Source: Streptomyces sp. NBC_01210 (GTDB lineage: Bacteria > Actinomycetota > Actinomycetes > Streptomycetales > Streptomycetaceae). From it: 64,000 nucleotides of DNA. Positions 31,367 to 39,760 of this stretch are shown here, one piece after another. Numbering within the stretch: position 1 is the first letter of the stretch; every line of letters starts with the position of its first letter. A program made the position numbers and the translations under genes. The DNA lies in the NCBI RefSeq assembly GCF_036010325.1, contig NZ_CP108549.1, positions 7,998,001 to 8,062,000 of the forward strand, given 5' to 3'. The notes under the pieces are model-generated. The model was given only the letters and a program-made list of their open reading frames with translations. It did no database searches and had not been told where the DNA came from.

Positions 31367-32932
31367 GTGGCCGAATCGCTCAGCAACGGTCCCTTCGACA
31401 TCATCGTCGTGGGTGCCGGTTCCGCCGGTTGTGTCGTAGCGCGACGGCTGATGGACCAGGGCGCGAACGTCCTGCTTCTGGAAGCCGGCGGCCAGGCCAC
31501 CAACCCGGCCATCGACGACCCGCTGCGGTTCGGTGAACTGTGGTTCAGCGAGCAGGACTGGGCGTACCGCACCACGCCTCAGGAGCACGCGGCCGGCCGC
31601 AGACTGCACTGGCCGCGCGGCCGGGTGCTGGGCGGGTCGAGTGCGCTCAACGCGTTGATCTACGCCCGGGGCGCGGCGCTGGACTACGACCACTGGGCCT
31701 ATCTCGGCAATGACGGCTGGTCGTGGCGGGACGTGTTGCCGGTCTTCCGGGCCATCGAGGACTACGACTCCGGGGCGGACGAACTGCACGGCTCGGGCGG
31801 GCCGCTGCCGGTGCTCACCAAGTACCACGCCGATCCGATCCACGACGCGCTGATCCAGGCGGCGTCGGAGACCGGTATCCCCTTTCAGCCGGACTACAAC
31901 TCAGGTAGCCCTGAGGGGATTTCGAAGGCCCAGTTCACCATTGCCGACGGCCGCCGGTGCAGCGCGGCCGCGGCCTATCTCGACCCGGTCGCCCACCTGC
32001 CCGGCCTTACCGTGATCACCGGGGCCCGCGTGCGGCGCGTACTCCTCGAAGGCAGCCGTTGTGTCGGCGTGGAGTGGCTGCGGGAGGAGATCGTCGAGAA
32101 GGCCACCGCCCGCGCGGAGGTGGTGATCAGCGCAGGCGCGATCGAGTCGCCCCGGCTGCTGATGCTGTCCGGCATCGGCGCCGCCGCCCAGCTGCGCTCC
32201 ATGGGAATCGATGTGGTCGCCCATCTTCCGGGCGTCGGACGCAACCTGCACGACCACGTCCTGGCACCCGTCATCTTCAGCACAGAGCGCCCCGTCGGTC
32301 GCCCCTCGCCGGGCCTCGGCCCCGCCCAGACGCATCTGTTCTGGCGCAGTCGGCCGGGGCTGCCGGTGCCGGACCTCCAGCCGCTGCACTTCCCGGTCCC
32401 CATGTACCAGCCGGGGATGACAGGGCCTCCCAGTGGCTTCACCCTGCAGGCCGGGATCGTCCGGCCCACTTCCCGGGGGGCGATCCGGCTGACCGGCGCG
32501 CAACCGGAGGACGAGCTGCTCATCGACCCCGGCACACTGCGTACGGGAGCGGACGTGGACAGCCTGGTGGCCGCCACGGTCTTGTGCCGGGACATCGGAC
32601 GCTCGTCGGTCCTGCGTGAGGAGTGGGGCGCCCGTGAGCTGTACCCGGGCCCCGACGTGGGCGAAGTCGTCGGCGACCCGGAACTGCGCGAATATCTGCG
32701 GCGCACGGTGACGACTTATCACCACCAGTCAGGCACCTGCAAAATGGGCGTGGACGCCGATGCCGTCGTCGATCCGCAGCTGCGGGTGTACGGCATCGAC
32801 GGACTGCGGGTCGCCGACGCCTCCGTGTTCCCGGCGATCACGACGGGCAACGTCCATGCGCCTGCCCTGATGGTCGGGGAGCAGGTCTCCCGGTTCATCG
32901 CAGCCGACCACGGGACGGCCTGGGCCGCCTAG
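31367..32932 (+). CDS. GMC-family FAD oxidoreductase
   Basis: The 521-residue flavoprotein of the glucose-methanol-choline family has the Rossmann motif VVGAGSAGCVVARRLMDQGA, the first GMC signature RGRVLGGSSALNALIYARG, the second VISAGAIESPRLLMLSGIG, and catalytic-site regions YHHQSGTCKMG and GNVHAPALMVGEQ. It oxidises an alcohol to a carbonyl, or a relative reaction such as dehydrogenation, using O2. The start is GTG with GGAGG seven bases upstream. It follows KAS II by 47 bp in the SARP-controlled operon and probably tailors the product or its acyl chain. Confidence 0.92.
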   Translation: MAESLSNGPFDIIVVGAGSAGCVVARRLMDQGANVLLLEAGGQATNPAIDDPLRFGELWFSEQDWAYRTTPQEHAAGRRLHWPRGRVLGGSSALNALIYARGAALDYDHWAYLGNDGWSWRDVLPVFRAIEDYDSGADELHGSGGPLPVLTKYHADPIHDALIQAASETGIPFQPDYNSGSPEGISKAQFTIADGRRCSAAAAYLDPVAHLPGLTVITGARVRRVLLEGSRCVGVEWLREEIVEKATARAEVVISAGAIESPRLLMLSGIGAAAQLRSMGIDVVAHLPGVGRNLHDHVLAPVIFSTERPVGRPSPGLGPAQTHLFWRSRPGLPVPDLQPLHFPVPMYQPGMTGPPSGFTLQAGIVRPTSRGAIRLTGAQPEDELLIDPGTLRTGADVDSLVAATVLCRDIGRSSVLREEWGARELYPGPDVGEVVGDPELREYLRRTVTTYHHQSGTCKMGVDADAVVDPQLRVYGIDGLRVADASVFPAITTGNVHAPALMVGEQVSRFIAADHGTAWAA

Positions 32933-33008
32933 AGCGCATCGACGCCGATACTGAGCGGTCGTCGCCACCGCCCGACCGGTGCCGGGTAACAAGGCCGATG
33001 CCCAGGTT

Positions 33009-33175
33009 TGGCGGAACTCCGGCCCACCCGCCCAGTGCCAGGGCGTCACCGTGACGGCCGACGACGCCTGCATCAACACCGGGCTCATTGTCCCGCACCG
33101 CAAACGTCCCGGTCGGCCGCTACTGGCGGGCGAGGAGGCGGACAACGCCGCCCATCGCAAGGCCCGGAACACGCT
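33009..33175 (+). pseudogene. IS5-type transposase 3' remnant
   Basis: The plus frame reads CINTGLIVPHRKRPGRPLLA, then GEEADNAAHRKARN. This is the region just before the final catalytic Glu of IS5-family DDE transposases. The conserved continuation (RVEHVFARMK...) is missing, and no start or terminal inverted repeat is visible. It occupies most of the 243-bp gap between two convergent cluster genes and records an old insertion. Confidence 0.6.
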
Positions 33176-34048
33176 TCAGGCCGGAGCCGCCCCGAGCTTG
33201 CGGGGCGCGTGCCGCTCCACGAACTCTTCGAGCTCCGGCACCGTCAGGTCCATGGGCGGTACGACGACGAGCCGATCCACTCCGAGTTCCGCGTACCTGC
33301 TCACCGTGGCGACGTCCAGCGGCCGGGCCGGGGCCACGGAGATCTTGAGCGGTCTGTCCTGCCGTCCGGCGCGGTCGGAGAGCTCCTTGAGCGTGCGCAC
33401 CTGTTCCGCGGTGGAGCGTACGCCGACGAGATAGCCGAACCACTCGTCGCCGTGGGCGACCGCGCGCCGATGTGCCGCGGCACTGTGTCCGCCGATCGCC
33501 AGTGGCACCCGGCGCTGCAGGGGCCGCGGGCGGGCGTCGACGCACTCGAAGTCGGCATGCGAGCCGTGAAAGACGGGCTTGTCCATGTACCACAGCGCGT
33601 TGATGGCCTGGAGGTACTCATCCGCCCGTGCGCCACGGCCGGCCATAGGGACGCCCACCGCGCTCATTTCGGGCTCCAGATAGCCGACGGCGGCCCCGAA
33701 GATCAGGCGGCCCGCGCTGACCACGTCCAGGCTGGCCAGCTGCTTGGCCAGTACCACGGGGTTGCGCTGCGGAAGGACGACGCAGCCGGTGCCCAGCCTG
33801 ATCCGCTCCGTGTGGGCCGCCAGATGCGTCAGGGCCACCACGGGATCGAGCAGTGGAGTGTCCGGCTCCAGCGGCGACTCCTCGGTACGAGGGCGGGGCA
33901 GGACGACATGGTCGGCCGCCCACAGCGAGTCGTAGCCGAGCCGTTCGGCCTGCTGGGCGATGCGGGCCGAGACCGCCGGATCCGCCGCGGCGTTCATATT
34001 CATCCCGAACAGGCCGACAGTGGGGGTGGTTGATGCCATGACGGTCAT
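33176..34048 (-). CDS. Stand-alone luciferase-like (F420- or FMN-dependent) oxidoreductase
   Basis: The TIM-barrel protein has about 290 residues: PTVGLFGMNMNAAADPAV, GYDSLWAADHVVLP, IRLGTGCVVLPQRNPVVLAKQ, LDVVSAGRLIFGAAVGYLEPE and VPLAIGGHSAAAHRRAV. These are typical of the LLM class, F420-dependent, TIGR03619-like. F420 is the likelier cofactor, but FMN cannot be excluded. The start is the ATG at 34048, just after the stop (34050-34052) of the hydrolase, so the two are coupled; a GTG at 34057 is possible. It is distinct in type from the monooxygenase embedded in NRPS2. Confidence 0.85.
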   Translation of the reverse strand: MTVMASTTPTVGLFGMNMNAAADPAVSARIAQQAERLGYDSLWAADHVVLPRPRTEESPLEPDTPLLDPVVALTHLAAHTERIRLGTGCVVLPQRNPVVLAKQLASLDVVSAGRLIFGAAVGYLEPEMSAVGVPMAGRGARADEYLQAINALWYMDKPVFHGSHADFECVDARPRPLQRRVPLAIGGHSAAAHRRAVAHGDEWFGYLVGVRSTAEQVRTLKELSDRAGRQDRPLKISVAPARPLDVATVSRYAELGVDRLVVVPPMDLTVPELEEFVERHAPRKLGAAPA

Positions 34049-34049
34049 G

Positions 34050-35096
34050 CTAACCACGCCCGACGATCGTTGCCGTTCCAGCCGTCGGGCCGCTCTGCCG
34101 TGCGAGGAACGTTTCGACCACCGTGCGAAAACGGACGGGTTCCTCGAGATGCGGCATGTGGCTCGACTCCTCGAAGAGGACCCACTCAGCCTGGGGCACG
34201 CCGCGTTGGATCTCCTCGACGGCGCGGGGCGTCACTTCGTCGTGCCGTCCGGATACGAGCAGCACGGGAACCCGCACCCGGTCGAGTCGGTCGCGGATGT
34301 CCCAGCTCCGCAGAGTTCCGGTCATGGTGAATTCACTGGGCCCCATCATGGCTTCGTACACCGTGGGATTGGTTCCCACGTACTCAAGGGTTCGACGGAG
34401 TTCACCGGGCACGGGACGGGCGCGGCACACATGACGTCCGTAGAAGGCACGTACCGCCGTCTGATACTCCGGCGAGCCGGTGGTTCCCGCCGCCTCGTGG
34501 CGCTCGATCGGCTCCCGTACGTCCGGGGGAAGTTCCCTCAGCAGCCGGGCGACTTCCTCGCGGTAGGTCCACGACGACGCGAATCCGTCGGCGACGACGA
34601 TCGACCTCAGCCCCGGCGGCCGCCGGACGGCCAGCTCAAGCGCCAGCATCCCACCCCACGAGTGTCCCAGTACGTGAAAGTCGTCTGCGATGCCCAAGTG
34701 ACCGATCAGTACCTGAAGTTCGTCCACGAACAACTCGGGCTTCCAGAATTGGGCAGGGGCGTCCCCGTGGTGCTCGGAGCGCCCGTTGCCGACCTGGTCG
34801 TACAGCACGCAGGTCCGCCCCGTGCTCACGAGCTCGGCGACCGAGGTGAGGTAGTCGTGGGTCAGCCCCGGGCCGCCGTGGCAGATCACCAGCGGAGTCT
34901 GCTCGGGACCCTGGCCGGAGCCAGGGTCGGGCAAACTCACCACGCGGTACCACGTCTTATGCCCCTGCCACTCCACCGTGCCCTCGATCACGGTTGCGCC
35001 GTCCAGTGCCGTCAAGGCTGCCTCCACGTCCTCGGATACTCCGGGCCCCGCACCATCGGCGGGTGGGCATACGTGGCGCATCGTCGCCGCGCCCAC
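34050..35096 (-). CDS. Alpha/beta hydrolase, proline-iminopeptidase type (S33)
   Basis: The 348-residue hydrolase has the oxyanion motif CHGGPGLTHDY, the nucleophile elbow LGHSWGGMLALE, an Asp in SGRHDEVTP and His in SSHMPHLEEP. HGGPG plus GHSWGG marks the prolyl-iminopeptidase branch of S33. It would cleave an N-terminal residue from a peptide or hydrolyse an amide/ester. A maturation step on the NRPS product is plausible, as is detoxification. The start is GTG 35096 or ATG 35081; neither has a strong ribosome-binding site. It is divergent from the methyltransferase operon. Confidence 0.87.
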   Translation of the reverse strand: MGAATMRHVCPPADGAGPGVSEDVEAALTALDGATVIEGTVEWQGHKTWYRVVSLPDPGSGQGPEQTPLVICHGGPGLTHDYLTSVAELVSTGRTCVLYDQVGNGRSEHHGDAPAQFWKPELFVDELQVLIGHLGIADDFHVLGHSWGGMLALELAVRRPPGLRSIVVADGFASSWTYREEVARLLRELPPDVREPIERHEAAGTTGSPEYQTAVRAFYGRHVCRARPVPGELRRTLEYVGTNPTVYEAMMGPSEFTMTGTLRSWDIRDRLDRVRVPVLLVSGRHDEVTPRAVEEIQRGVPQAEWVLFEESSHMPHLEEPVRFRTVVETFLARQSGPTAGTATIVGRG

Positions 35097-35155
35097 TGAC
35101 AGCTCGCTGACGCCCGGCTGACCGCTCAGGCGGACCGGGGCGGGAGCCCGGCGCG

Positions 35156-35198
35156 GTCAGCAATCGGTCAGTCACCCGTCAGCCCACAGGGCCAGGCT
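35156..35198 (+). promoter_or_regulatory. SARP operator and -10 element for the methyltransferase operon
   Basis: GTCAG occurs at 35156, 35167 and 35178, exactly 11 bp apart. The -10-like hexamer CAGGCT (35193-35198) begins 11 bases after the third GTCA. The spacing is identical to that at 28660-28702 and 38031-38073. It lies 77 bp upstream of the first methyltransferase and may also affect the divergent hydrolase. Confidence 0.72.
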
Positions 35199-35270
35199 GA
35201 TCCGTGACCGGTGACAGGCGCCCTCGCGCGCCGGGTCACGCGACCACAGTGCGATGCCGTATGGAGGCAG

Positions 35271-35705
35271 ACCCTTGAGCGATGCGCAACCGACCCAGGC
35301 CACGGAGATCGCAGCGGCAGTCAGGCAGGTCCTCGGCGACTCGCTCGGCTACCTCTACCCCGCCGCACTGCGCGTGGCCCTGCGTAACGACATCGCCGAC
35401 CACCTCACCGACGGTCCCAAGACGGCCCAGCAACTCGCCGAACTCACCGGCGTACACGGCCCTTTCCTCCACCGGGTACTGCGCTTCCTGGCAACCCGCG
35501 GCATCTTCAGGGAAGACCAGTCCTCGGCCTTCCACCTCACTCCCGCCGCACACGTCCTGCGCACCGACACCCCCTACTCCGTACGCTCCACGGCCCTGCT
35601 GCTGACCGATGAGATGTACTGGCAGTCGACCGGACGCCTCGAGGACACCGTCCGCGAGGGCGGCACCGTCTTCAACGACATCTTCGGCGCCCCCCTCTTC
35701 GACTA
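35271..35705 (+). repeat. Direct repeat copy A (5' part of methyltransferase 1)
   Basis: These 435 bp are repeated at 36351-36785 (offset 1080) with about 14 differences, near 97% identity including synonymous sites. Downstream the two genes diverge sharply. This is a recent tandem duplication or gene conversion limited to the N-terminal dimerisation domain. Confidence 0.9.
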
Positions 35706-36306
35706 TCTCGACCAGAACGAGGAGAGCGCAGGGATCTTCCACACCGGCATCGCCGATCTGTCGACCATCGAGCAGGGCGGCATCGCGGGAAGTTACGACT
35801 TCCCGGAGACCGGGAAGATCGTCGACATCGGCGGCGGTCCCGGCGGCTTCCTGCGCACGGTGCTCGCTAACAACCCTGGCTTGCAAGGCATGTTGTACGA
35901 ACAGGACGCGGTGCTCCAGCAGCATCAGCTCGACGACGAGGCGATCGAGGGCCGTTGGGAGACGGCCGAGGGGAACTTCTTCGACGTCGCGCCCACCGGC
36001 GGCGACATCTACGTCCTCAAGCGCGTTCTGCACGACTGGAGCGACGACGACAGCCTCCGGATTCTTCAGGCCGTCCGGAAGGCCATGTCCGACCAGTCCC
36101 GCCTCCTGGTCATCGACGCCGTGGTGCCGCCCGGCAACGATCCGCACCCGGCCAAGCTGTACGACGTGGCGATGATGACGATCTTCGACGGCAAGGAGCG
36201 CACCGAGCCGGAGTTCAAGGAACTCCTCGGTGCCGCCGGCCTCCGGCTGGTGCGGGTCGTCCCCACTCCGGGGACGGTGTCAATCATCGAAGCGGTGACG
36301 GCCTGA
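35275..36306 (+). CDS. SAM-dependent O-methyltransferase 1
   Basis: The 343-residue plant-type/hydroxyneurosporene-like O-methyltransferase has an N-terminal winged-helix dimerisation domain (about 1-100). The SAM domain has an intact motif I (KIVDIGGGPGGFLRTVL), LKRVLHDWSDDDSLRIL with the catalytic His, and a C-terminal ERTEPEFKELLGAAGL. It methylates a hydroxyl of a small molecule. I chose the TTG at 35275: GGAGG lies eight bases upstream, and identity with the second copy begins just before it. It is driven by the SARP operator at 35156 and followed 48 bp later by its paralogue. Confidence 0.9.
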   Translation: MSDAQPTQATEIAAAVRQVLGDSLGYLYPAALRVALRNDIADHLTDGPKTAQQLAELTGVHGPFLHRVLRFLATRGIFREDQSSAFHLTPAAHVLRTDTPYSVRSTALLLTDEMYWQSTGRLEDTVREGGTVFNDIFGAPLFDYLDQNEESAGIFHTGIADLSTIEQGGIAGSYDFPETGKIVDIGGGPGGFLRTVLANNPGLQGMLYEQDAVLQQHQLDDEAIEGRWETAEGNFFDVAPTGGDIYVLKRVLHDWSDDDSLRILQAVRKAMSDQSRLLVIDAVVPPGNDPHPAKLYDVAMMTIFDGKERTEPEFKELLGAAGLRLVRVVPTPGTVSIIEAVTA

Positions 36307-36350
36307 GCGGCTGACAGCCAACTGCTCATGAACAAGACACAGGGAGACGA

Positions 36351-36785
36351 ACCCTTGAGCGATGCGCAACCGGCCCAGGCCACGGAGATCGCAGCGGCAG
36401 TCAGGCAGGTCCTCGGCGACTCGCTCGGCTACCTCTACCCCGCCGCACTGCGCGTGGCCCTGCGTAACGACATCGCCGACCACCTCACCGACGGTCCCAA
36501 GACAGCTCAGCAACTCGCCGAACTCACCGGCGTACACGGCCCCTTCCTCCACCGGGTACTGCGCTTCCTGGCAACCCGCGGCATGTTCAGGGAAGACCAG
36601 ACCTCGGCCTTCCACCTCACTCCCGCCGCACACGTCCTGCGCACCGACACCCCCTACTCCGTACGCTCCACGGCCCTGCTGTTCACGGATGAGATGTACT
36701 GGCAGTCAGCCGGACGCCTCGAGGACACCGTCCGCGACGGCAGCACCGTCTTCAACGACATATTCGGCGCCCCCCTCTTCGACTA
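36351..36785 (+). repeat. Direct repeat copy B (5' part of methyltransferase 2)
   Basis: This partner of 35271-35705 is about 97% identical over 435 bp. Identity stops abruptly at the codon after LFDY, which marks the likely end of the converted or duplicated tract. Confidence 0.9.
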
Positions 36786-37386
36786 CATCCAGGGCGAAGG
36801 GGAGCGCGAGCGGCTCTTCAGCGATGCGATGGACACCATGTCCATGACGGAGCAGAGCGGCATCGTCGCCAGCTACGACTTCCCTGAGACGGGAACGGTC
36901 ATCGATCTCGCCGGCGGTCTGGGCGGCTTCCTGCGCACCCTGCTCACCAGGAATCCCGGTCTGCACGGCGTCCTTTTCGAACGTGAATCTGTCCTCCAGC
37001 GGCACACGTTGGACGACGCCGCGATCGAGGGGCGCTGGAAGACCGCCGTGGGGGACTTCTTCGAGGCCGTACCGCCCGGTGCGGACTTCTATGTCCTCAA
37101 GCGCATCGTCCACGACAAGAGCGACGCCGACAGTCTGCGCATTCTGCGAACCGTACGCGGCGCCATGACCGAGCGGTCGCGCCTCCTGATCGTCGACGCG
37201 GTGCGCCCGCACGTGGACATCTCGCCGTCCGTCACCATCTCCGACGTGTTGATGCTGACCGTGTTCGAGGGACGAGAACGCACCGAGCAGGAACTGGAGG
37301 AGCTGCTCGCCGCCGCTGACCTCAAGTCGCTCAAGGTCATCTCCACGCCGGGAACACTGTCCATCGTGGAGGTCGCTCCGGTCTGA
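36355..37386 (+). CDS. O-methyltransferase 2, with a degenerate SAM motif
   Basis: The 343-residue tandem paralogue is almost identical to methyltransferase 1 for the first 145 residues and clearly different afterwards. Motif I reads VIDLAGGLGGFLRTLL, having lost the first Gly of GGGPG and the Pro. The catalytic region is LKRIVHDKSDADSLRIL, where the Trp after HD is Lys. The His is kept, so it may still methylate, but it could instead have changed substrate, or work as a partner or a SAM-assisted enzyme of another kind. The start is the TTG at 36355 behind GGGAG. It is co-transcribed with copy 1. Confidence 0.85.
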   Translation: MSDAQPAQATEIAAAVRQVLGDSLGYLYPAALRVALRNDIADHLTDGPKTAQQLAELTGVHGPFLHRVLRFLATRGMFREDQTSAFHLTPAAHVLRTDTPYSVRSTALLFTDEMYWQSAGRLEDTVRDGSTVFNDIFGAPLFDYIQGEGERERLFSDAMDTMSMTEQSGIVASYDFPETGTVIDLAGGLGGFLRTLLTRNPGLHGVLFERESVLQRHTLDDAAIEGRWKTAVGDFFEAVPPGADFYVLKRIVHDKSDADSLRILRTVRGAMTERSRLLIVDAVRPHVDISPSVTISDVLMLTVFEGRERTEQELEELLAAADLKSLKVISTPGTLSIVEVAPV

Positions 37387-37475
37387 CACGGAAGTGGCTG
37401 ATTCTCCCTGCCGAGGATGATCCCCACTGTTACCGTCCAGAATTCGGCTCGTCCCAGCACACCTCGGAGGCAGGC

Positions 37476-37913
37476 ATGACCCAGCACGAGACGACCGTGG
37501 AGCGCGGCATCGTCGAACCCGGCTACACGCACTTCGACGAGCTCGATTCGATGGGCTTCGTGCACAACGCCCGCTACATGGTGCTGGTGGAACGGGCGTT
37601 GACCACATTCTGGGCACGCAAAGGATTCGCGTTCACCGACGGGAAGTACACCCACCCCGACGTGTTCCTGGCTGTGGCGGAGTTCTCGATCAGTTACCGG
37701 GCACCCATTCGCGGCACCGGTGAGATCGGCATCCACCTCTGGATAGACAAACTCTCCGACTCCAGCGCGGTGTACGGATTCCGCGTACTGTCCGCGGACG
37801 GCGGCGTGGTGCATGCCGAGGGGCAGCGAGTGCACATCCGGCTCGACCCCAAGACGCTGCGCCCCACGTCATGGAGCCCTGCCTTCCACGAGGTTGCAGA
37901 GACCCTGCTCTGA
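37476..37913 (+). CDS. 4HBT-type acyl-CoA/acyl-ACP thioesterase
   Basis: The 145-residue hot-dog-fold protein has YTHFDELDSMGFVHNARYMV, matching the 4-hydroxybenzoyl-CoA thioesterase motif with the catalytic Asp, and EFSISYRAPIRGTGEI. It hydrolyses thioesters in the cytosol. GGAGG lies before the ATG, and the gene ends the SARP-controlled operon ahead of the strong terminator at 37969. It may release the chain made by KAS III-ACP-KAS II or edit mis-primed carrier proteins. Confidence 0.9.
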   Translation: MTQHETTVERGIVEPGYTHFDELDSMGFVHNARYMVLVERALTTFWARKGFAFTDGKYTHPDVFLAVAEFSISYRAPIRGTGEIGIHLWIDKLSDSSAVYGFRVLSADGGVVHAEGQRVHIRLDPKTLRPTSWSPAFHEVAETLL

Positions 37914-37968
37914 TCGTCGGCCGCCGGCGCCCTGATACGAGGGCTGATCAGCGGTGGAGATGTCGCAT

Positions 37969-38000
37969 TACGGCCCCGGGCTTGTCGGCCCGGGGCCGTA
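37969..38000 (+). terminator. Strong intrinsic terminator closing the methyltransferase-thioesterase operon
   Basis: A perfect 13-bp stem (TACGGCCCCGGGC with its complement) encloses a six-base loop TTGTCG, starting 55 bp after the thioesterase stop. The rest of the 351-bp gap 37914-38264 holds the SARP operator at 38031 and the leader of the MFS gene. Confidence 0.85.
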
Positions 38001-38030
38001 GGCATGTCCAGGATGCGCCATCGGGACCGT

Positions 38031-38073
38031 GTCAACGCCGTGTCAGCGTCCGGTCAGCCACCCGGACCAAACT
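38031..38073 (+). promoter_or_regulatory. SARP operator and -10 element for the MFS transporter
   Basis: GTCA occurs at 38031, 38042 and 38053, exactly 11 bp apart. CAAACT (38068-38073) begins 11 bases after the third repeat. The geometry equals that of the two other SARP sites, so the transporter belongs to the cluster regulon. The leader to the ATG is about 185 bp. Confidence 0.7.
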
Positions 38074-38264
38074 GTCCGTATTCACACGTCACACCAACGG
38101 CACCGCTGCCGGCCAGGTCTACGGCAGGGGGCCGCGATTCGCGCCGTATCGCCCGTTCGAACGCTTCCAGCAGGGTCCTGGGCGACTCGAGACGCCCGGT
38201 CACCTGGTGATCGGCTGCGCCGGCTCATAGGACCGGGCAAACGCCACCCGACCGAAAGGCCACG

Positions 38265-39554
38265 ATGATCCCTGAAGCCCGGTCCGCCCCTGCCACCACC
38301 CCTGTGCCGGACACGCTCGCCGAACCGGTCACGCGGGTCGGCCGAAGGTTCGTGGGCGGCATCGCGCTCGTCAGTCTGGGCATGTGGACCGCGTTGTACA
38401 CCCCGATACAGGTACTGCTCGCCCAGCAGCTGGAGACGATCGACCCGGGCCACAAGGAGTCGGCACTCGGTCTGGTCACCGGGCTCGGCGCGGTGATAGC
38501 ACTGGTCGCCACCCCGATCGCGGGCGCCCTGTCGGACCGCACCACCTCGCGTTTCGGCCGCCGCAGGCCCTGGCTGGCCGGCGGCGCGCTGGGCACAGCG
38601 CTGGGCCTGGGGATCCTGGCCCCGCAGACCACGGTGACAGGCGTCGCGCTCGGCTGGTGCCTGGTGCAGCTGTCGCTCAGCGCGATGCTCGCAGGCCTGG
38701 TCGCCGAGGTGCCCGACCATGTCCCGATCGCGCAGCGTGCCGTCGTGAGCGCGTGGGTGGGAGCCACTCAGCCCCTGGCCGTCGTGCTCGGTACGGTCCT
38801 GGTGACCGTCGCTGTGAGCGGACCCCACAGCGGTTACCCCCTGGTCGCCGCCGTCGTGGTCCTGTTCGCCGTGCCGTTCGTGTCGTCGGTCAAGGACGCC
38901 CGGCTGCCGCGCTCCGCGGTGCCCGCCGTGGGCTTGTCGCGATTCCTGGCCGGGTTCTGGATCAGCCCTCGTCGCCACCGCGACTTCGCCCTTGCGTGGC
39001 TGACGCGACTGCTCGTACAGCTCGGCAACGCCACAGGAACGCTGTACCTGCTCTACTTCCTGCGCGACGAGGTGCACTACGAACAGCGGTTTCCCGGACG
39101 CGAGGCCGAACAGGGGCTGCTGACTCTCGTCGTCCTCTACACCGTCGGCATCGTGCTCACCGCGTTCATCGGCGGTGTGGTGTCCGACCGGCTCGGCCGG
39201 CGCAAGTCGCTGGTCACGGCGTCCGGTGTGGTGATCGCGCTCGGCTCGGCTTTGCTGGCGATCTGGCCGACATGGCCGACCGCGCTGGTGGCCGCGAGCC
39301 TGATGGGCCTCGGTTACGGCGTCTACGTCTCGGTGGACCAGGCGCTGATCACCCAGGTGCTGCCCACCGCGGGCGACCGAGGACGGGATCTCGGTGTCAT
39401 CAACATCGCGAACTCCATCCCGCACGTGCTGGCACCGGCCATCGCCGCCGTACTGGTCACTCACTTCGGAGGCTACCCGGCGCTCTTCGCGTTCACCGCC
39501 GCCCTCACGCTGCTCGGCGCTGTCCTGGTGCAATGGATCCGGAGCGTGCCCTGA
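38265..39554 (+). CDS. MFS transporter, predicted exporter of the cluster product
   Basis: The 429-residue protein has about 12 membrane segments. MFS motif A occurs in both halves: GALSDRTTSRFGRRRPW after TM2 and GGVVSDRLGRRKSLV in the second half. The N-terminal 25 residues are polar and cytoplasmic. The substrate is unknown. It sits beside a beta-glucosidase and looks somewhat like sugar-type MFS proteins, but its own promoter carries the SARP operator, tying it to the biosynthetic cluster. It is the last gene before the tRNA-like scar at 39761. Confidence 0.87.
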   Translation: MIPEARSAPATTPVPDTLAEPVTRVGRRFVGGIALVSLGMWTALYTPIQVLLAQQLETIDPGHKESALGLVTGLGAVIALVATPIAGALSDRTTSRFGRRRPWLAGGALGTALGLGILAPQTTVTGVALGWCLVQLSLSAMLAGLVAEVPDHVPIAQRAVVSAWVGATQPLAVVLGTVLVTVAVSGPHSGYPLVAAVVVLFAVPFVSSVKDARLPRSAVPAVGLSRFLAGFWISPRRHRDFALAWLTRLLVQLGNATGTLYLLYFLRDEVHYEQRFPGREAEQGLLTLVVLYTVGIVLTAFIGGVVSDRLGRRKSLVTASGVVIALGSALLAIWPTWPTALVAASLMGLGYGVYVSVDQALITQVLPTAGDRGRDLGVINIANSIPHVLAPAIAAVLVTHFGGYPALFAFTAALTLLGAVLVQWIRSVP

Positions 39555-39724
39555 CGGCAGCAGGGGCGGAGCTCGACCGCCGGACTCACGACCCGTCCCT
39601 TCGCACCCTGTCGCCCCACGCGTTCGAGCGATGAAGCTGCCGATGCTCCGGATACAGGCCTGCGGCAGCGACCTTGCCGGGTGCGTCATTGTCGCCGCCG
39701 AGGCCGACAAGGCAGAACAAAGAA

Positions 39725-39752
39725 ACCACAGGTCAGATGCCTGACCTGCGGT
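39725..39752. terminator. Bidirectional terminator between MFS and beta-glucosidase genes
   Basis: An inverted repeat with arms ACCaCAGGTCAG and CTGACCTGcGGT and an ATGC loop lies between two convergent genes. Confidence 0.65.
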
Positions 39753-39760
39753 TACCTTTG

